Positions 16,778 to 25,501 of a stretch of DNA of 64,000 bases are shown here, piece by piece; the stretch's first letter is position 1, and every line of letters starts with the position of its first letter. Origin of the DNA: Dyadobacter sp. SG02 (GTDB taxonomy: Bacteria; Bacteroidota; Bacteroidia; Cytophagales; Spirosomataceae); the NCBI RefSeq assembly GCF_900109045.1, contig NZ_FNYL01000007.1, positions 186,001-250,000 of the forward strand, given 5' to 3'. Made by a program: the position numbers and the translations under genes. The notes under the pieces are model-generated. The model was not told where the DNA came from, searched no databases, and worked only from the letters and a program-made list of their open reading frames with translations.

Positions 16778-17542
16778 ATGGAATCAGTAAGTAAAATAGC
16801 ATTGGTTACCGGCGCCAGCCGTGGTTTGGGAAAAAACATGGCGCTGCGCCTCGCAGAAAAAGGAAACGACGTGATCGTCGTGTACCGAAGCAAAGAACAG
16901 GAAGCGAACGAAGTGGTAGCGGCGATAGAAGCTTTGGGGCAAAAGGCGGTGGCCGTTCAGCTGGATACAGCGAATGTGAAGTCTTTCGAAAGCTTCTTTA
17001 CCACGCTTTCGGGCATTCTGAAAGACGTATGGAACCGGACTTCTTTCGACTTTCTCGTCAATAATGCCGGTATCAGCCGCCCTTCCGCATTCGCCGAAAC
17101 CAGCGAGGAAGATTTCGACGAGCTGCTGAATGTGCATTTCAAAGGCGTTTATTTCCTCTCCCAAAAAGCATTGCCGCTACTCGCGGACGGCGGCCGCATT
17201 GTGAACCTTTCCACCGGCCTCGCCCGCTTCTCCACGCCCGGGTACGCCGCCTACGCATCCATGAAGGGAGCGATCGATACGCTCACGCGCTACATGGCGA
17301 AAGAACTGGGCGGCAGGGGTATTACCGTGAATGCATTAGCACCAGGTGCGATCTACACCGATTTTAACAGCGACTCGTTCGATAATCATCCCGGGCTAAC
17401 CGATTTCATCAGCAGCATCACTGCGTTGGGACGCGTCGGAGAGCCGAACGACATCGGCGGCGTGGTCGCATTCCTGTGCTCGGAAGATGCGCGCTGGATC
17501 ACCGGTCAGCGGATCGAAGTTTCGGGAGGAATGTTCCTCTGA
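16778..17542 (+). CDS. Short-chain dehydrogenase/reductase
   Basis: A 254-aa classical SDR, NAD(P)-dependent. It shows the cofactor motif TGASRGLGKN (residues 11-20), NNAG near 92-95, catalytic Ser in NLSTG, YxxxK as YAAYASMKG with the Tyr/Lys pair, and PGAIYTDF after the active site. The C-terminus WITGQRIEVSGGMFL is typical of the FabG-like group. The Arg after the Gly motif favours NADP(H). The substrate is not predictable. The upstream AraC regulator probably controls it, and a GC-rich hairpin follows. Confidence 0.9.
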   Translation: MESVSKIALVTGASRGLGKNMALRLAEKGNDVIVVYRSKEQEANEVVAAIEALGQKAVAVQLDTANVKSFESFFTTLSGILKDVWNRTSFDFLVNNAGISRPSAFAETSEEDFDELLNVHFKGVYFLSQKALPLLADGGRIVNLSTGLARFSTPGYAAYASMKGAIDTLTRYMAKELGGRGITVNALAPGAIYTDFNSDSFDNHPGLTDFISSITALGRVGEPNDIGGVVAFLCSEDARWITGQRIEVSGGMFL

Positions 17543-17551
17543 AATAGTAAT

Positions 17552-17579
17552 GCCGCCGCAGGTGTGAACCCGCGGCGGC
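17552..17579. terminator. GC-rich intrinsic terminator-like hairpin
   Basis: GCCGCCGC at 17552-17559 pairs perfectly with GCGGCGGC at 17572-17579 across a 12-nt loop. It lies between the stop of the dehydrogenase and the stop of the convergent YceI gene. The T-tract on the right is weak (CTGGTCTTT). Confidence 0.6.
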
Positions 17580-17604
17580 CTGGTCTTTGGCAGACGCCCG
17601 TTTG

Positions 17605-18228
17605 CTACATTTTGTTGCCCGAGAGTTTAAGGTGCACCTCGATACCCGGCTTAATGGACGCTTCGTCCGGCAGGCCGGGTTCTGTGGCGTAGTTCATGCC
17701 CCACAAAGTGCGGTCGAACTGCGTGATAGCTTCCAATTTGAACGCGTCGCCGCTCAAATCGATCCGGGCCGGGAATTTGATCGGATTGCTCTTACCTAAC
17801 AGTGTTAAATGTCCTGTCACCTCGAAGTTAGCGCCTGAAACCACGCCTGCACCGCTTCCCGAAAATGGCGCTACGCTCATGATTTCGAAGGTTACGTTCG
17901 GGTGGAGCGCCATATTGAAGAAATCGGCGCTTTGGAGGTGGTGTACCAACTGATGCTTCAACTCGTCGGTAGGCAGGTTGAGATTCACGATCGATGCGAG
18001 CGGGAGCGTAAATGCCCCGCTCTTTACCTTTCCTCCTTCGATCACCAGGCTGTTACTTTCCACTTCCATGAAACCCTCGTTGAAGTAACCCGTTTTGAGG
18101 AAGCCTTTCCACTCCGCCACCGAGGTTTCGTCGAGGTGGTAATTGGTGGCGCTAGTCGGCGCGTCGTGGTCGGTGCAGCTTGTGAATAGTGTGGTAAGTG
18201 TTAACAGTGTTAGAAATTGCTTTTTCAT
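17605..18228 (-). CDS. YceI-like lipocalin-fold lipoprotein
   Basis: A 207-aa YceI-domain protein; the family binds isoprenoid or other lipophilic ligands in a lipocalin-like barrel. The start at ATG 18228 gives the lipoprotein signal LLTLTTLFTSC with Cys near residue 18; an in-frame ATG at 18246 is also possible. Family signatures: FNEGFMEVESNSLVIEGGKV, LHPNVTFEIMSV and GHLTLLGKSNPIKFP. The end of the domain has the conserved DRTLWGMNYA. It stands alone, divergent from a response regulator gene. Confidence 0.88.
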   Translation of the reverse strand: MKKQFLTLLTLTTLFTSCTDHDAPTSATNYHLDETSVAEWKGFLKTGYFNEGFMEVESNSLVIEGGKVKSGAFTLPLASIVNLNLPTDELKHQLVHHLQSADFFNMALHPNVTFEIMSVAPFSGSGAGVVSGANFEVTGHLTLLGKSNPIKFPARIDLSGDAFKLEAITQFDRTLWGMNYATEPGLPDEASIKPGIEVHLKLSGNKM

Positions 18229-18416
18229 GGTTTGATTTGTTTTCATGGCTGATTTTGATTCTGATGCAAAACTAAGGGCTGATTTCCCGCAGGGGCCTAC
18301 GCGGGACGGATGAAAAACTACGCGAAGCGGATTTTGAAGCAATGGCAGGCCGATTGGTATTGGAACCAATTATTGCGTTATTTGCAACCGAAGTTTTAGT
18401 CATTAATCCACGGGCA

Positions 18417-18842
18417 ATGTCAGTCAAAGGACCCATTATTTCGATCGAGGACGACGTAGACGATCAGTTTTTAATCAAGAGCGTGATAGAGGAGCTTGAC
18501 ATTCCCAACGAGCTTTTGTTTTTCGGAAACGGCGTAGAAGCCCTGCTTTATCTCGAAACCACGCGAGACCAGCCATTCCTGATTATTTGCGACATCAACA
18601 TGCCCGTCATGAACGGACTGGAACTCCGCGAGCGGATCGATAAGAACGAATATCTCCGCAAGAAATCAATCCCGTTCGTCTTCCTGAGCACCGCCGATAA
18701 CCCGCTCGTGATCGAAACGGCCTACGAATCGACGATCCAGGGTTTTTTTAAGAAAGAAAACAGCTTTGAGGAGTTGAAAACGAGGATCAGGGTTATGTAC
18801 GATTACTGGGCTTACTGCTTGCACCCTAACCATTATCTTTAG
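18417..18842 (+). CDS. Single-domain response regulator
   Basis: A 141-aa stand-alone receiver domain of the Rcp1-like type. It has the acidic pocket IEDDVDD (about 9-15), phospho-Asp in IICDINMPVMNG (about 60), Thr/Ser switch in FLSTAD and Lys in GFFKKEN. There is no output domain. The start is ATG 18417; a longer upstream frame would run over the promoter region. The cognate kinase is unknown. It lies 42 bp before a sigma-54 regulator with a hairpin between. Confidence 0.88.
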   Translation: MSVKGPIISIEDDVDDQFLIKSVIEELDIPNELLFFGNGVEALLYLETTRDQPFLIICDINMPVMNGLELRERIDKNEYLRKKSIPFVFLSTADNPLVIETAYESTIQGFFKKENSFEELKTRIRVMYDYWAYCLHPNHYL

Positions 18843-18853
18843 CCATTCATTAA

Positions 18854-18872
18854 CCCCGGACCTAATCCGGGG
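18854..18872. other. Intergenic hairpin between two response regulator genes
   Basis: CCCCGGA (18854-18860), a 5-nt CCTAA loop and TCCGGGG (18866-18872) form a perfect 7-bp GC-rich stem. There is no T-tract. It may attenuate or protect the mRNA rather than terminate it, as it lies only 12 bp before the next start codon. Confidence 0.45.
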
Positions 18873-18884
18873 CAAGCAGACTGC

Positions 18885-20222
18885 ATGAGGAAAATACTAA
18901 TAGTAGATGATGAGGAGAAGTTACGCGGCCTGATGGCCCGCGTGATCAAATTGGAAGGCTTTGAGGTGATCGAGGCCGGAGATATTAAGACCGCCTGGAA
19001 AAAGCTCGATCAGTCGGATATCGATGTGGTGCTGTGCGATGTGAAGTTGCCGGACGGTAACGGCGTGGAATTTTCGAAGGAGTTGAAGGAGAAATATCCG
19101 CTGGTGGAGGTGATCCTGCTAACGGCGTATGGCAACATTCCCGACGGTGTGCAGGCCATTAAAAACGGCGCGTTCGACTACATTACCAAAGGCGACGACA
19201 ACAACAAGATCATCCCGCTGCTGTACAAAGCCATTGAAAAGACCGAGCTGAACCGCCGGGTGGTGAGCCTCGAAAAGCAGCTGGGCGAAAGGCGGTCGTT
19301 CGACGCGATTATCGGGAAATCCAAAAACCTGCAAGCCTGCATCGACCTCGCGCGCCGCGTGGCGCCCACGGACACGACGGTGCTGCTGTTGGGCGAGACC
19401 GGCACTGGTAAGGAGGTTTTCGCGCAATCCATCCACCAGGCGAGTGGCAGGGCCAAGAAGTCGTTTGTAGCCATTAATTGCTCCGCTTTCGGGAAAGATC
19501 TGCTCGAAAGCGAGATGTTCGGACATAAAGCGGGGGCATTCACGGGTGCGGTGCGCGACAAAAAGGGCCTTTTCGAAGAAGCCAGCAATGGTACCATTTT
19601 CCTCGACGAAATAGGGGAGCTCGCACCGGAATTGCAGGCCAAGTTACTGCGCGTGCTCGAATCGGGGGAATTTATCAAAATAGGGGAAACACATCCAACC
19701 AAAGTGAATGTACGGGTGATCGCCGCCACGCACCGCGATTTGCCCAAACAAATAGCCGCCGGCGAGTTCCGTAGCGATCTGTTCTACCGGCTTTCCGTTT
19801 TCCAGATCACATTACCCGCATTACGCGAGCGCACGGCCGACATAGGCGCGCTGGCGACCAGTTTCGCCACGCAGTTTGCATTGAAAACCAACAAGAAAAT
19901 CGCGTCGCTTTCACCGGAGTTTATCCTTGCCCTGGAAAAAAATCCCTGGAACGGCAACATCCGCGAACTCAAAAATGTGATCGAACGCAGCGTGATCCTC
20001 ACCGACGGCCCGGTGCTCGATACGGAAAGCCTGCCATTCGAAATGCAGCATCCGAGGCAGGAAGGCGGTAAAAATATGTCGGCATTCTCGATGGCCAGTG
20101 CCGAAAAACTGCATTTGCAAAAAGTCCTGAACTACACCAACGGCAACAAAGCCGAAGCCGCCCGGCTCCTGGAAATAGGCATCGCGACGCTCTACCGAAA
20201 GATCGAAGAATACAAACTGTAA
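18885..20222 (+). CDS. NtrC-type sigma-54-dependent response regulator
   Basis: A 445-aa activator. It has a receiver at 1-120 (VDDEEK; phospho-Asp in VVLCDVKLPDGNG) and an AAA+ domain at about 145-375 with Walker A GETGTGKE, the sigma-54-contacting GAFTGA loop and Walker B GTIFLDEIGE, plus an R-finger region. The C-terminus is a Fis-type helix-turn-helix (NKAEAARLLEIGIATLYRKI). It ends at an intrinsic terminator, and the Kdp operon begins about 120 bp beyond it. Because no kdpDE pair is visible, it is a candidate Kdp regulator, perhaps with the kinase at 25970. That link is inference. Confidence 0.92.
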   Translation: MRKILIVDDEEKLRGLMARVIKLEGFEVIEAGDIKTAWKKLDQSDIDVVLCDVKLPDGNGVEFSKELKEKYPLVEVILLTAYGNIPDGVQAIKNGAFDYITKGDDNNKIIPLLYKAIEKTELNRRVVSLEKQLGERRSFDAIIGKSKNLQACIDLARRVAPTDTTVLLLGETGTGKEVFAQSIHQASGRAKKSFVAINCSAFGKDLLESEMFGHKAGAFTGAVRDKKGLFEEASNGTIFLDEIGELAPELQAKLLRVLESGEFIKIGETHPTKVNVRVIAATHRDLPKQIAAGEFRSDLFYRLSVFQITLPALRERTADIGALATSFATQFALKTNKKIASLSPEFILALEKNPWNGNIRELKNVIERSVILTDGPVLDTESLPFEMQHPRQEGGKNMSAFSMASAEKLHLQKVLNYTNGNKAEAARLLEIGIATLYRKIEEYKL

Positions 20223-20248
20223 AGCACCGCATTTCCATTCTGATAAAG

Positions 20249-20276
20249 AAGCTTATCATTTTGATAGGCTTTTTTT
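20249..20276 (+). terminator. Intrinsic terminator after the sigma-54 regulator
   Basis: AAGCTTATCA, a 3-nt loop and TGATAGGCTT form a 10-bp stem with one G-T wobble, followed by a run of T ending at 20276. It separates the regulator from the kdp transcript. Confidence 0.8.
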
Positions 20277-20392
20277 GTGCCCCAAAACTCAAAATCAATT
20301 CATCTCTCTAAAAATCAACACCTTGCCGTCGACTTAAGTCTACGGGAATAGAAATGGATTATAGTGTTGCAAAGATTTAAAATTTGAAAATC

Positions 20393-20476
20393 ATGACAAC
20401 ACTCCTTCTTCTGGCAGCCGGCGCTTTGAGTTTCGCGCTGTTTTACAAAACCGTTCACTACTTCGAAAAGATCTGA
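20393..20476 (+). CDS. 27-aa single-span membrane microprotein upstream of kdpF
   Basis: An ATG-to-TGA frame of 27 codons: a hydrophobic helix (LLLLAAGALSFALFYKT) and a short polar tail ending FEKI. It lies 4 bp before kdpF and is spaced like an operon member, in a region with no other coding candidate. Its size and topology mimic KdpF, but it lacks the PEKF-like ending. It may be an extra small subunit of the potassium pump or a translational leader. It is too short for homology claims. Confidence 0.55.
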   Translation: MTTLLLLAAGALSFALFYKTVHYFEKI

Positions 20477-20480
20477 AATC

Positions 20481-20558
20481 ATGCTCGCGCTATTCATCGT
20501 CTCGATCCTCGTCTTCGTGTACATGTGCTACGTGCTCGTGAAGCCTGAAAAATTCTAA
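20481..20558 (+). CDS. kdpF: KdpF, small subunit of the potassium-transporting ATPase
   Basis: A 25-aa single transmembrane peptide: LALFIVSILVFVYMCYVLV followed by KPEKF. The location just upstream of kdpA (13 bp) and the xxPEKF-type end match KdpF, which in E. coli stabilises the KdpABC complex in the inner membrane. Confidence 0.85.
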   Translation: MLALFIVSILVFVYMCYVLVKPEKF

Positions 20559-20571
20559 AACACCCAATCCA

Positions 20572-22260
20572 ATGAACACTGAATTATTTGGCATAATCGC
20601 ATTGTTCGTCGTGACGGTCGCATTGGCGGTACCGTTCGGCAAATACATCGCGAAAGTATATGGAGGGGAAAAAACGCTCCTCGACCCCATTTTCAACCCT
20701 TTGGAAAAAGGGTTTTACCGTTTAAGCGGCATCCGTCCGAATGTGGAAATGAACTGGAAGCAGCATTTGTTCGCATTACTAACGATCAACATGGTCTGGT
20801 TTTTCCTCGGAATGCTGGTGCTGATGAACCAGGGCTGGCTCCCGCTCAATCCCGACGGTAACCCCTCCCAATCGGCTGATCTGGCATTCAATACCACCAT
20901 TTCGTTTGTCGTCAACTGTAACCTGCAACACTACTCCGGCGAAACCGGAATGAGTTACCTGGGCCAGTTGTTCCTGATGTTCCTTCAATTCGTCACCGCC
21001 GGCACCGGTATGGCGGCCGCGGCTGTCGTGATCATCGCCATCAAAGAGCGCACGACCGACAAGCTGGGTAACTTTTACGATTTGCTCGTGAAATCCTGTA
21101 CCCGCATTCTGCTGCCGGTTTCGTTCGTGATCGCGCTGATTTTGCTTTCTAACGGTACCCCGATGACATTCGATGGCAAGGATACCATGTACACCATGCA
21201 GGGGGATACCGTGCAGGTTTCGACCGGCCCCGTAGCCGCATTCGTGCCGATCAAGCACGTCGGTACCAATGGCGGCGGGTTCTTCGGGGCTAACTCGGCG
21301 CACCCTTTGGAAAACCCCAACTACGCGACCAATATGACCGAGATGTTCGGCCAGATGATCATTCCGCTGGCGATGATCTTCGCATTGGGTTATTATGTAA
21401 AAAGAAGGAGATTGTCGTGGGTGATCTTCGGCGTCATGACACTCGGCTTTTTGCTGCTCACCGTTCCCACTATTATCAGTGAATTACACGGTAACCCTAA
21501 AATCGCCCAAATGGGCGTAGATATGAGCTCCGGCGCGATGGAAGGCAAGGAGACCAGGTTCGGGACAACGGCCTCTGCGTTTTGGAGTATAGCCACTACC
21601 GTTATCTCTACGGGTTCGATCAACTCCATGCACGACAGCTTCATGCCCGTCTCGGGATTGACCCAAATGCTGTCCATGATGACCAACGCATTCTACGGCG
21701 GTGCGGGCGCGGGGATTCTCAATTTTTACATATTCATCATCCTGGCTGTCTTTATCAGCGGACTTATGGTCGGCCGTACGCCCGAATTTATGGGTAAAAA
21801 GATCGAAGCGAGGGAAATGAAGATCGCCATGATCGTCGCTCTGCTGCACCCGTTGCTGATCCTCGCCGCCACCGCATTGGGCGTTGCGATGCCCGAACTG
21901 ACCGCCGGCACGCTGAATAACCCCGGTTTCCACGGTTTCAGCGAAATGCTTTATGAATACACTTCCTCGGCGGCCAACAACGGCAGCGGTTTCGAGGGCC
22001 TGGGCGACAACACGCCCTGGTGGAACATCAGCTGCGGTATCGTGCTCATCCTGTCGCGTTTTATCCCGATCATCGGTCCGGTAGCCATTGCGGGCATTCT
22101 CGCATCCAAAAAACACGTTCCGGAAAGCGCCGGTACCCTCAAAACCGACACCGGTACCTTCGGTATCATGGTGTTCGCAGTGATCGTAATCATCACCGCA
22201 TTATCCTTCTTCCCCGCATTGACCCTCGGGCCGATCGCCGAATATTTTTCAATGCAATAA
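20572..22260 (+). CDS. kdpA: KdpA, potassium-binding subunit
   Basis: A 562-aa inner-membrane protein, full length for KdpA, that selects and channels K+ in the KdpFABC P-type ATPase. About ten hydrophobic helices are visible. Selectivity-filter-like segments are recognisable, including NTTISFVVNCNLQHYSGE (about 105-122), KHVGTNGGGFFGANSAHP (about 225-242), SINSMHDSFMP and GLGDNTPWWN. kdpB starts 17 bp downstream. Confidence 0.97.
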   Translation: MNTELFGIIALFVVTVALAVPFGKYIAKVYGGEKTLLDPIFNPLEKGFYRLSGIRPNVEMNWKQHLFALLTINMVWFFLGMLVLMNQGWLPLNPDGNPSQSADLAFNTTISFVVNCNLQHYSGETGMSYLGQLFLMFLQFVTAGTGMAAAAVVIIAIKERTTDKLGNFYDLLVKSCTRILLPVSFVIALILLSNGTPMTFDGKDTMYTMQGDTVQVSTGPVAAFVPIKHVGTNGGGFFGANSAHPLENPNYATNMTEMFGQMIIPLAMIFALGYYVKRRRLSWVIFGVMTLGFLLLTVPTIISELHGNPKIAQMGVDMSSGAMEGKETRFGTTASAFWSIATTVISTGSINSMHDSFMPVSGLTQMLSMMTNAFYGGAGAGILNFYIFIILAVFISGLMVGRTPEFMGKKIEAREMKIAMIVALLHPLLILAATALGVAMPELTAGTLNNPGFHGFSEMLYEYTSSAANNGSGFEGLGDNTPWWNISCGIVLILSRFIPIIGPVAIAGILASKKHVPESAGTLKTDTGTFGIMVFAVIVIITALSFFPALTLGPIAEYFSMQ

Positions 22261-22277
22261 TTAACCGAATACCCAAA

Positions 22278-24317
22278 ATGAAAGCTCAAAATACATCCCT
22301 TTTTCAGGGAGACCTCGTACGGGAAGCGCTGGCGCAATCCTTTGTGAAGCTTAACCCGCGGATCATGTTCCGTAACCCCGTGATGTTCACCGTATGGATC
22401 GGTACGTTTGTGATGCTGATCGTGAATATCTGGGTCATATCAGGCGAAAAATCGCAGGGCAGTATAGTTTACAACCTGGTGATTTTCCTGATCCTTTTGC
22501 TCACCCTTTTGTTCGCCAACTTCGCCGAAGCTATCGCCGAGGCGCGTGGTAAGGCGCAGGCTAACAGTTTGCGTAAAACCCGCGAAGAAACTCCTGCGAA
22601 ATGGATCCAGCCGGTGGGTGATATGTATGTGAATGAAATCAAAATCGTCCCTTCCTCGCAGTTGCGCAAGGGCCACATTTTCCTCTGCGAAGCGGGCGAT
22701 ATTATTCCGACCGACGGGGAGATCATCGAAGGTCTTGCCACCATCGACGAAAGTGCCATTACCGGCGAATCCGCGCCCGTGATCCGCGAGGCGGGAGGCG
22801 ACAAAAGCAGTGTTACCGGCGGTACCAAAGTCCTTTCCGACCGCATTAAAGTGAAAGTGACCACCGAACCGGGCGAGAGTTTTCTGGATAAAATGATTGC
22901 CCTCGTAGAAGGCGCCAGCCGCCAGAAAACGCCGAACGAGATCGCGTTGACGATCCTTTTGGCCGGTTTTACCCTGGTATTCATCATCGTTTGTATCACG
23001 TTGAAACCCTTCGGTGATTTCGCGAACACACCTATTACCATCGCCGCATTCATCTCCCTGTTCGTCTGCCTGATCCCGACTACCATCGGCGGCTTGCTAT
23101 CGGCCATCGGTATCGCCGGTATGGACCGCGCATTGCGCGCCAATGTGATCACCAAAAGTGGTAAGGCCGTGGAAACAGCCGGTGATATCGACACCCTGTT
23201 GCTCGATAAAACCGGTACCATCACGATCGGTAACCGTAAAGCCACCAATTTCTGGCCTGCCAAAGGTGTCGACAAAAGCTACTTCATCAAAGCGGCCGCA
23301 CTGAGCTCCATTGCCGACGAAACGCCTGAGGGTAAGTCCGTTATAGAGCTCGCCGACCTGCATTCCGATCAGCTGCGCGTCGAAAACCCGACGTTCATCG
23401 AATTCACGGCTGAAACGAGAAGCTCGGGTGTGAACTTCCTGGACACCCGCATACGCAAGGGCGCGTCCGACGCGATCCGCAAACTGGCGGAGAAAGCAGG
23501 TAATGCATTTCCAATTGATACTGCGGAGAAAGTGAGGGATATTTCCAGCAATGGCGGTACGCCGCTGGTAGTCGCTGAAAATGAGGTAGTAATCGGTGTG
23601 ATCGAGTTGCAGGATATTATCAAACCTGGCATTCAGGAGCGTTTCGATAGGTTGCGCAAAATGGGCGTCAAAACGGTGATGGTAACCGGCGATAACCCGT
23701 TGACTGCCAAATTTATCGCCGAAAAGGCCGGTGTCGACGACTACATCGCTGAGGCCAAGCCCGAGGATAAGATGAATTACATCAAAGCCGAGCAGCAAAA
23801 AGGGAAACTCGTAGCCATGATGGGCGACGGTACCAACGACGCACCGGCCCTCGCGCAGGCCGACGTGGGCGTGGCCATGAACTCCGGTACACAAGCCGCC
23901 AAGGAAGCCGGTAATATGGTGGATTTGGACAACGACCCGACCAAGCTGATCGAAATCGTCGAAATCGGTAAGCAGTTGCTCATGACCCGAGGTACGCTCA
24001 CGACATTCAGTATTGCCAACGACGTCGCCAAGTACTTCGCCATCGTGCCGGCCCTGTTCATCGCATCGATCCCGGCCCTGCAAGGCCTCAACATCATGCG
24101 CCTGCACACCCCCGAGAGCGCGATCCTCTCGGCCATCATCTTCAACGCCGTCATCATCCCGCTGCTTATTCCGCTCGCATTGAAAGGGGTGACTTACAAG
24201 CCTATCGGCGCCAGCGCATTGCTGAGACGGAACTTGCTGATCTACGGATTAGGAGGGGTGCTGGTGCCTTTTGTGGGGATTAAGGCGATTGACTTGCTGG
24301 TTAGTGTTTGGTTTTAA
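22278..24317 (+). CDS. kdpB: KdpB, catalytic ATPase subunit
   Basis: A 679-aa P-type ATPase that hydrolyses ATP to drive K+ uptake. The start at ATG 22278 gives the usual KdpB length; the frame is open upstream inside kdpA but that is not coding. Motifs: actuator loop TGES (in ESAITGESAPV), phosphorylation site LLLDKTGTIT, hinge MMGDGTNDAPAL, and GTQAAKEAGNMVDLD near the C-terminal domain. The stop codon is one base away from the stop of an antisense toxin gene that separates kdpB from kdpC. Confidence 0.97.
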   Translation: MKAQNTSLFQGDLVREALAQSFVKLNPRIMFRNPVMFTVWIGTFVMLIVNIWVISGEKSQGSIVYNLVIFLILLLTLLFANFAEAIAEARGKAQANSLRKTREETPAKWIQPVGDMYVNEIKIVPSSQLRKGHIFLCEAGDIIPTDGEIIEGLATIDESAITGESAPVIREAGGDKSSVTGGTKVLSDRIKVKVTTEPGESFLDKMIALVEGASRQKTPNEIALTILLAGFTLVFIIVCITLKPFGDFANTPITIAAFISLFVCLIPTTIGGLLSAIGIAGMDRALRANVITKSGKAVETAGDIDTLLLDKTGTITIGNRKATNFWPAKGVDKSYFIKAAALSSIADETPEGKSVIELADLHSDQLRVENPTFIEFTAETRSSGVNFLDTRIRKGASDAIRKLAEKAGNAFPIDTAEKVRDISSNGGTPLVVAENEVVIGVIELQDIIKPGIQERFDRLRKMGVKTVMVTGDNPLTAKFIAEKAGVDDYIAEAKPEDKMNYIKAEQQKGKLVAMMGDGTNDAPALAQADVGVAMNSGTQAAKEAGNMVDLDNDPTKLIEIVEIGKQLLMTRGTLTTFSIANDVAKYFAIVPALFIASIPALQGLNIMRLHTPESAILSAIIFNAVIIPLLIPLALKGVTYKPIGASALLRRNLLIYGLGGVLVPFVGIKAIDLLVSVWF

Positions 24318-24318
24318 C

Positions 24319-24585
24319 TTATTGCTCGTAATGGCCATGGACGCTCAGCACGAAAATTTCGCCGGAAGTAAGGACTTTGTAAATCAATCGGTGTTCGTCG
24401 GTTATCCTGCGGCTCCAATATCCTTTGAACTGATGTTTCAATCCTTCGGGCTTGCCAAGCCCTTCGAATGGATGCTTATGAATGTCGGCAATAAGTTCAA
24501 AAACCTTTTTTGTCAGTTTCGGGTCAGTTTTAGCCCATTGTGCAAGGTCTTCGAATGCAATAGGATCGAAAACCGTGTTTTTCAT
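24319..24585 (-). CDS. Txe/YoeB family toxin
   Basis: An 88-aa RelE-superfamily toxin of the Txe/YoeB type, a ribosome-dependent mRNA interferase in characterised members. The signature is WAKTDPKLTKKVFELIADI, HPFEGLGKPEGLKH, then GYWSRRITDEHRLIYKV with the family's catalytic Glu/Arg/His context, ending VLSVHGHYEQ with the C-terminal His-Tyr. Its start overlaps the antitoxin stop by 4 bp (ATGA). It lies antisense within the kdp operon, convergent with kdpB at a one-base gap. Confidence 0.93.
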   Translation of the reverse strand: MKNTVFDPIAFEDLAQWAKTDPKLTKKVFELIADIHKHPFEGLGKPEGLKHQFKGYWSRRITDEHRLIYKVLTSGEIFVLSVHGHYEQ

Positions 24586-24848
24586 TCTTTTTCTGTCAGA
24601 TGTTTGCTGAAAAGTTCAAAAGAATCGCCGCTGAAAGTGATCACATCGCCTTTCTCAAGGTTTTTGATGCCTTTTTCAAGTCGTTCAAAATATTCTTCGC
24701 GGGTTTCTTCACGAAGGGTGCCATTGGAAGCCTGGTCGCTAATGCTGATGGTGATTTCCGAGTTTTCCTTACCACGAATCAGCGCCTTGATTTTCTCGAT
24801 CAATTCATCTGTGAATTCCGAAGATTGAATTTTTAACACAGCATCCAT
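24582..24848 (-). CDS. Antitoxin partner of the YoeB-type toxin
   Basis: An 88-aa acidic protein encoded immediately upstream of the toxin with a 4-bp overlap, as in standard type II pairs. The N-terminal part (FTDELIEKIKALIRG) could form a dimerisation or DNA-binding unit. The C-terminal part (EEYFERLEKGIKNLEKGDVI) is a charged helix of the kind that wraps toxins. The sequence is unlike classical YefM. Its promoter must lie within the 38 bp before the kdpC start, or slightly inside kdpC. Confidence 0.8.
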   Translation of the reverse strand: MDAVLKIQSSEFTDELIEKIKALIRGKENSEITISISDQASNGTLREETREEYFERLEKGIKNLEKGDVITFSGDSFELFSKHLTEKE

Positions 24849-24886
24849 ACCATTTCTTTTTTCTCAAAAATAAAAATATAAATATC

Positions 24887-25447
24887 ATGAAACAACACAT
24901 TCTCCCAGCGGTCCGGTTGACGATCGTGACGCTGATATTCTTCTCGGGCGTGTATACGCTGGTGGTTCTGGGTGCGGCCCAGGTTTTCCCTAACCATGGT
25001 AAAGGTGAGGTAATCGAGCAAAATGGCAAGCGTTATTATGCCAATATCGGGCAGTCGTTTACGGATGACAAATACTTCAACTCGCGGCCTTCGGCGGTGG
25101 GTTACAATGCGGCCGGTAGCGGAGGTAGCAACAAGGGCCCTTCCAATGAAGAGTACCTGGGCGTGGTTCAGGCCCGTATCGATACTTTTCTCGTGCATAA
25201 CCCGGGCGTGAAGAAGGCTGATATTCCGGTTGAGCTCGTCACTGCGAGCGGGAGCGGTCTGGACCCGGACATTTCCGAAAAAGCGACGCTGGTGCAGGTG
25301 GAGCGGATCGCCAAGGTTCGTAACCTGCCGGAGCAGAAGTTGCAACAGCTTGTGAAGGATCATATCAACGGACCATTGCTCGGCATGTTCGGGCCGGCGA
25401 AAATCAATGTGCTGAAACTGAACCTGGCACTCGATCAATTGAAATAA
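24887..25447 (+). CDS. kdpC: KdpC, accessory subunit
   Basis: A 186-aa protein with a single N-terminal membrane helix (VRLTIVTLIFFSGVYTLVV) and a periplasmic domain that assembles KdpA and KdpB. Conserved signatures are YFNSRPSAVGYNAAGSGGSN (about 66-85), VTASGSGLDPDIS and VRNLPEQKLQQLV. It is separated from kdpB by about 570 bp holding the antisense toxin-antitoxin pair, whereas kdpB and kdpC are normally adjacent. Confidence 0.96.
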   Translation: MKQHILPAVRLTIVTLIFFSGVYTLVVLGAAQVFPNHGKGEVIEQNGKRYYANIGQSFTDDKYFNSRPSAVGYNAAGSGGSNKGPSNEEYLGVVQARIDTFLVHNPGVKKADIPVELVTASGSGLDPDISEKATLVQVERIAKVRNLPEQKLQQLVKDHINGPLLGMFGPAKINVLKLNLALDQLK

Positions 25448-25456
25448 CCCCAACAG

Positions 25457-25486
25457 CCGGGCAGGGAGCCATTCCTGCCTGGTTTT
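25457..25486 (+). terminator. Terminator after kdpC
   Basis: CCGGGCAGG pairs with CCTGCCTGG (one G-T wobble) across an 8-nt loop, followed by TTTT. It lies 10 bp after the kdpC stop, so it probably ends most kdp transcripts before the unknown gene at 25502. Confidence 0.7.
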
Positions 25487-25501
25487 AAACTCATTACAGC
25501 C

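Noticed and set aside
20355..20370. Possible sigma-54 promoter (TGG...TTGC) upstream of the kdp microprotein
   Set aside because: The GG and GC elements are 11 bp apart rather than the 10 bp required by the -24/-12 consensus, and the rest of the consensus is poor.
24805..25029. Minus-strand frame over the start of kdpC and the antitoxin promoter
   Set aside because: No features of a real protein; it would delete the space for the antitoxin promoter.
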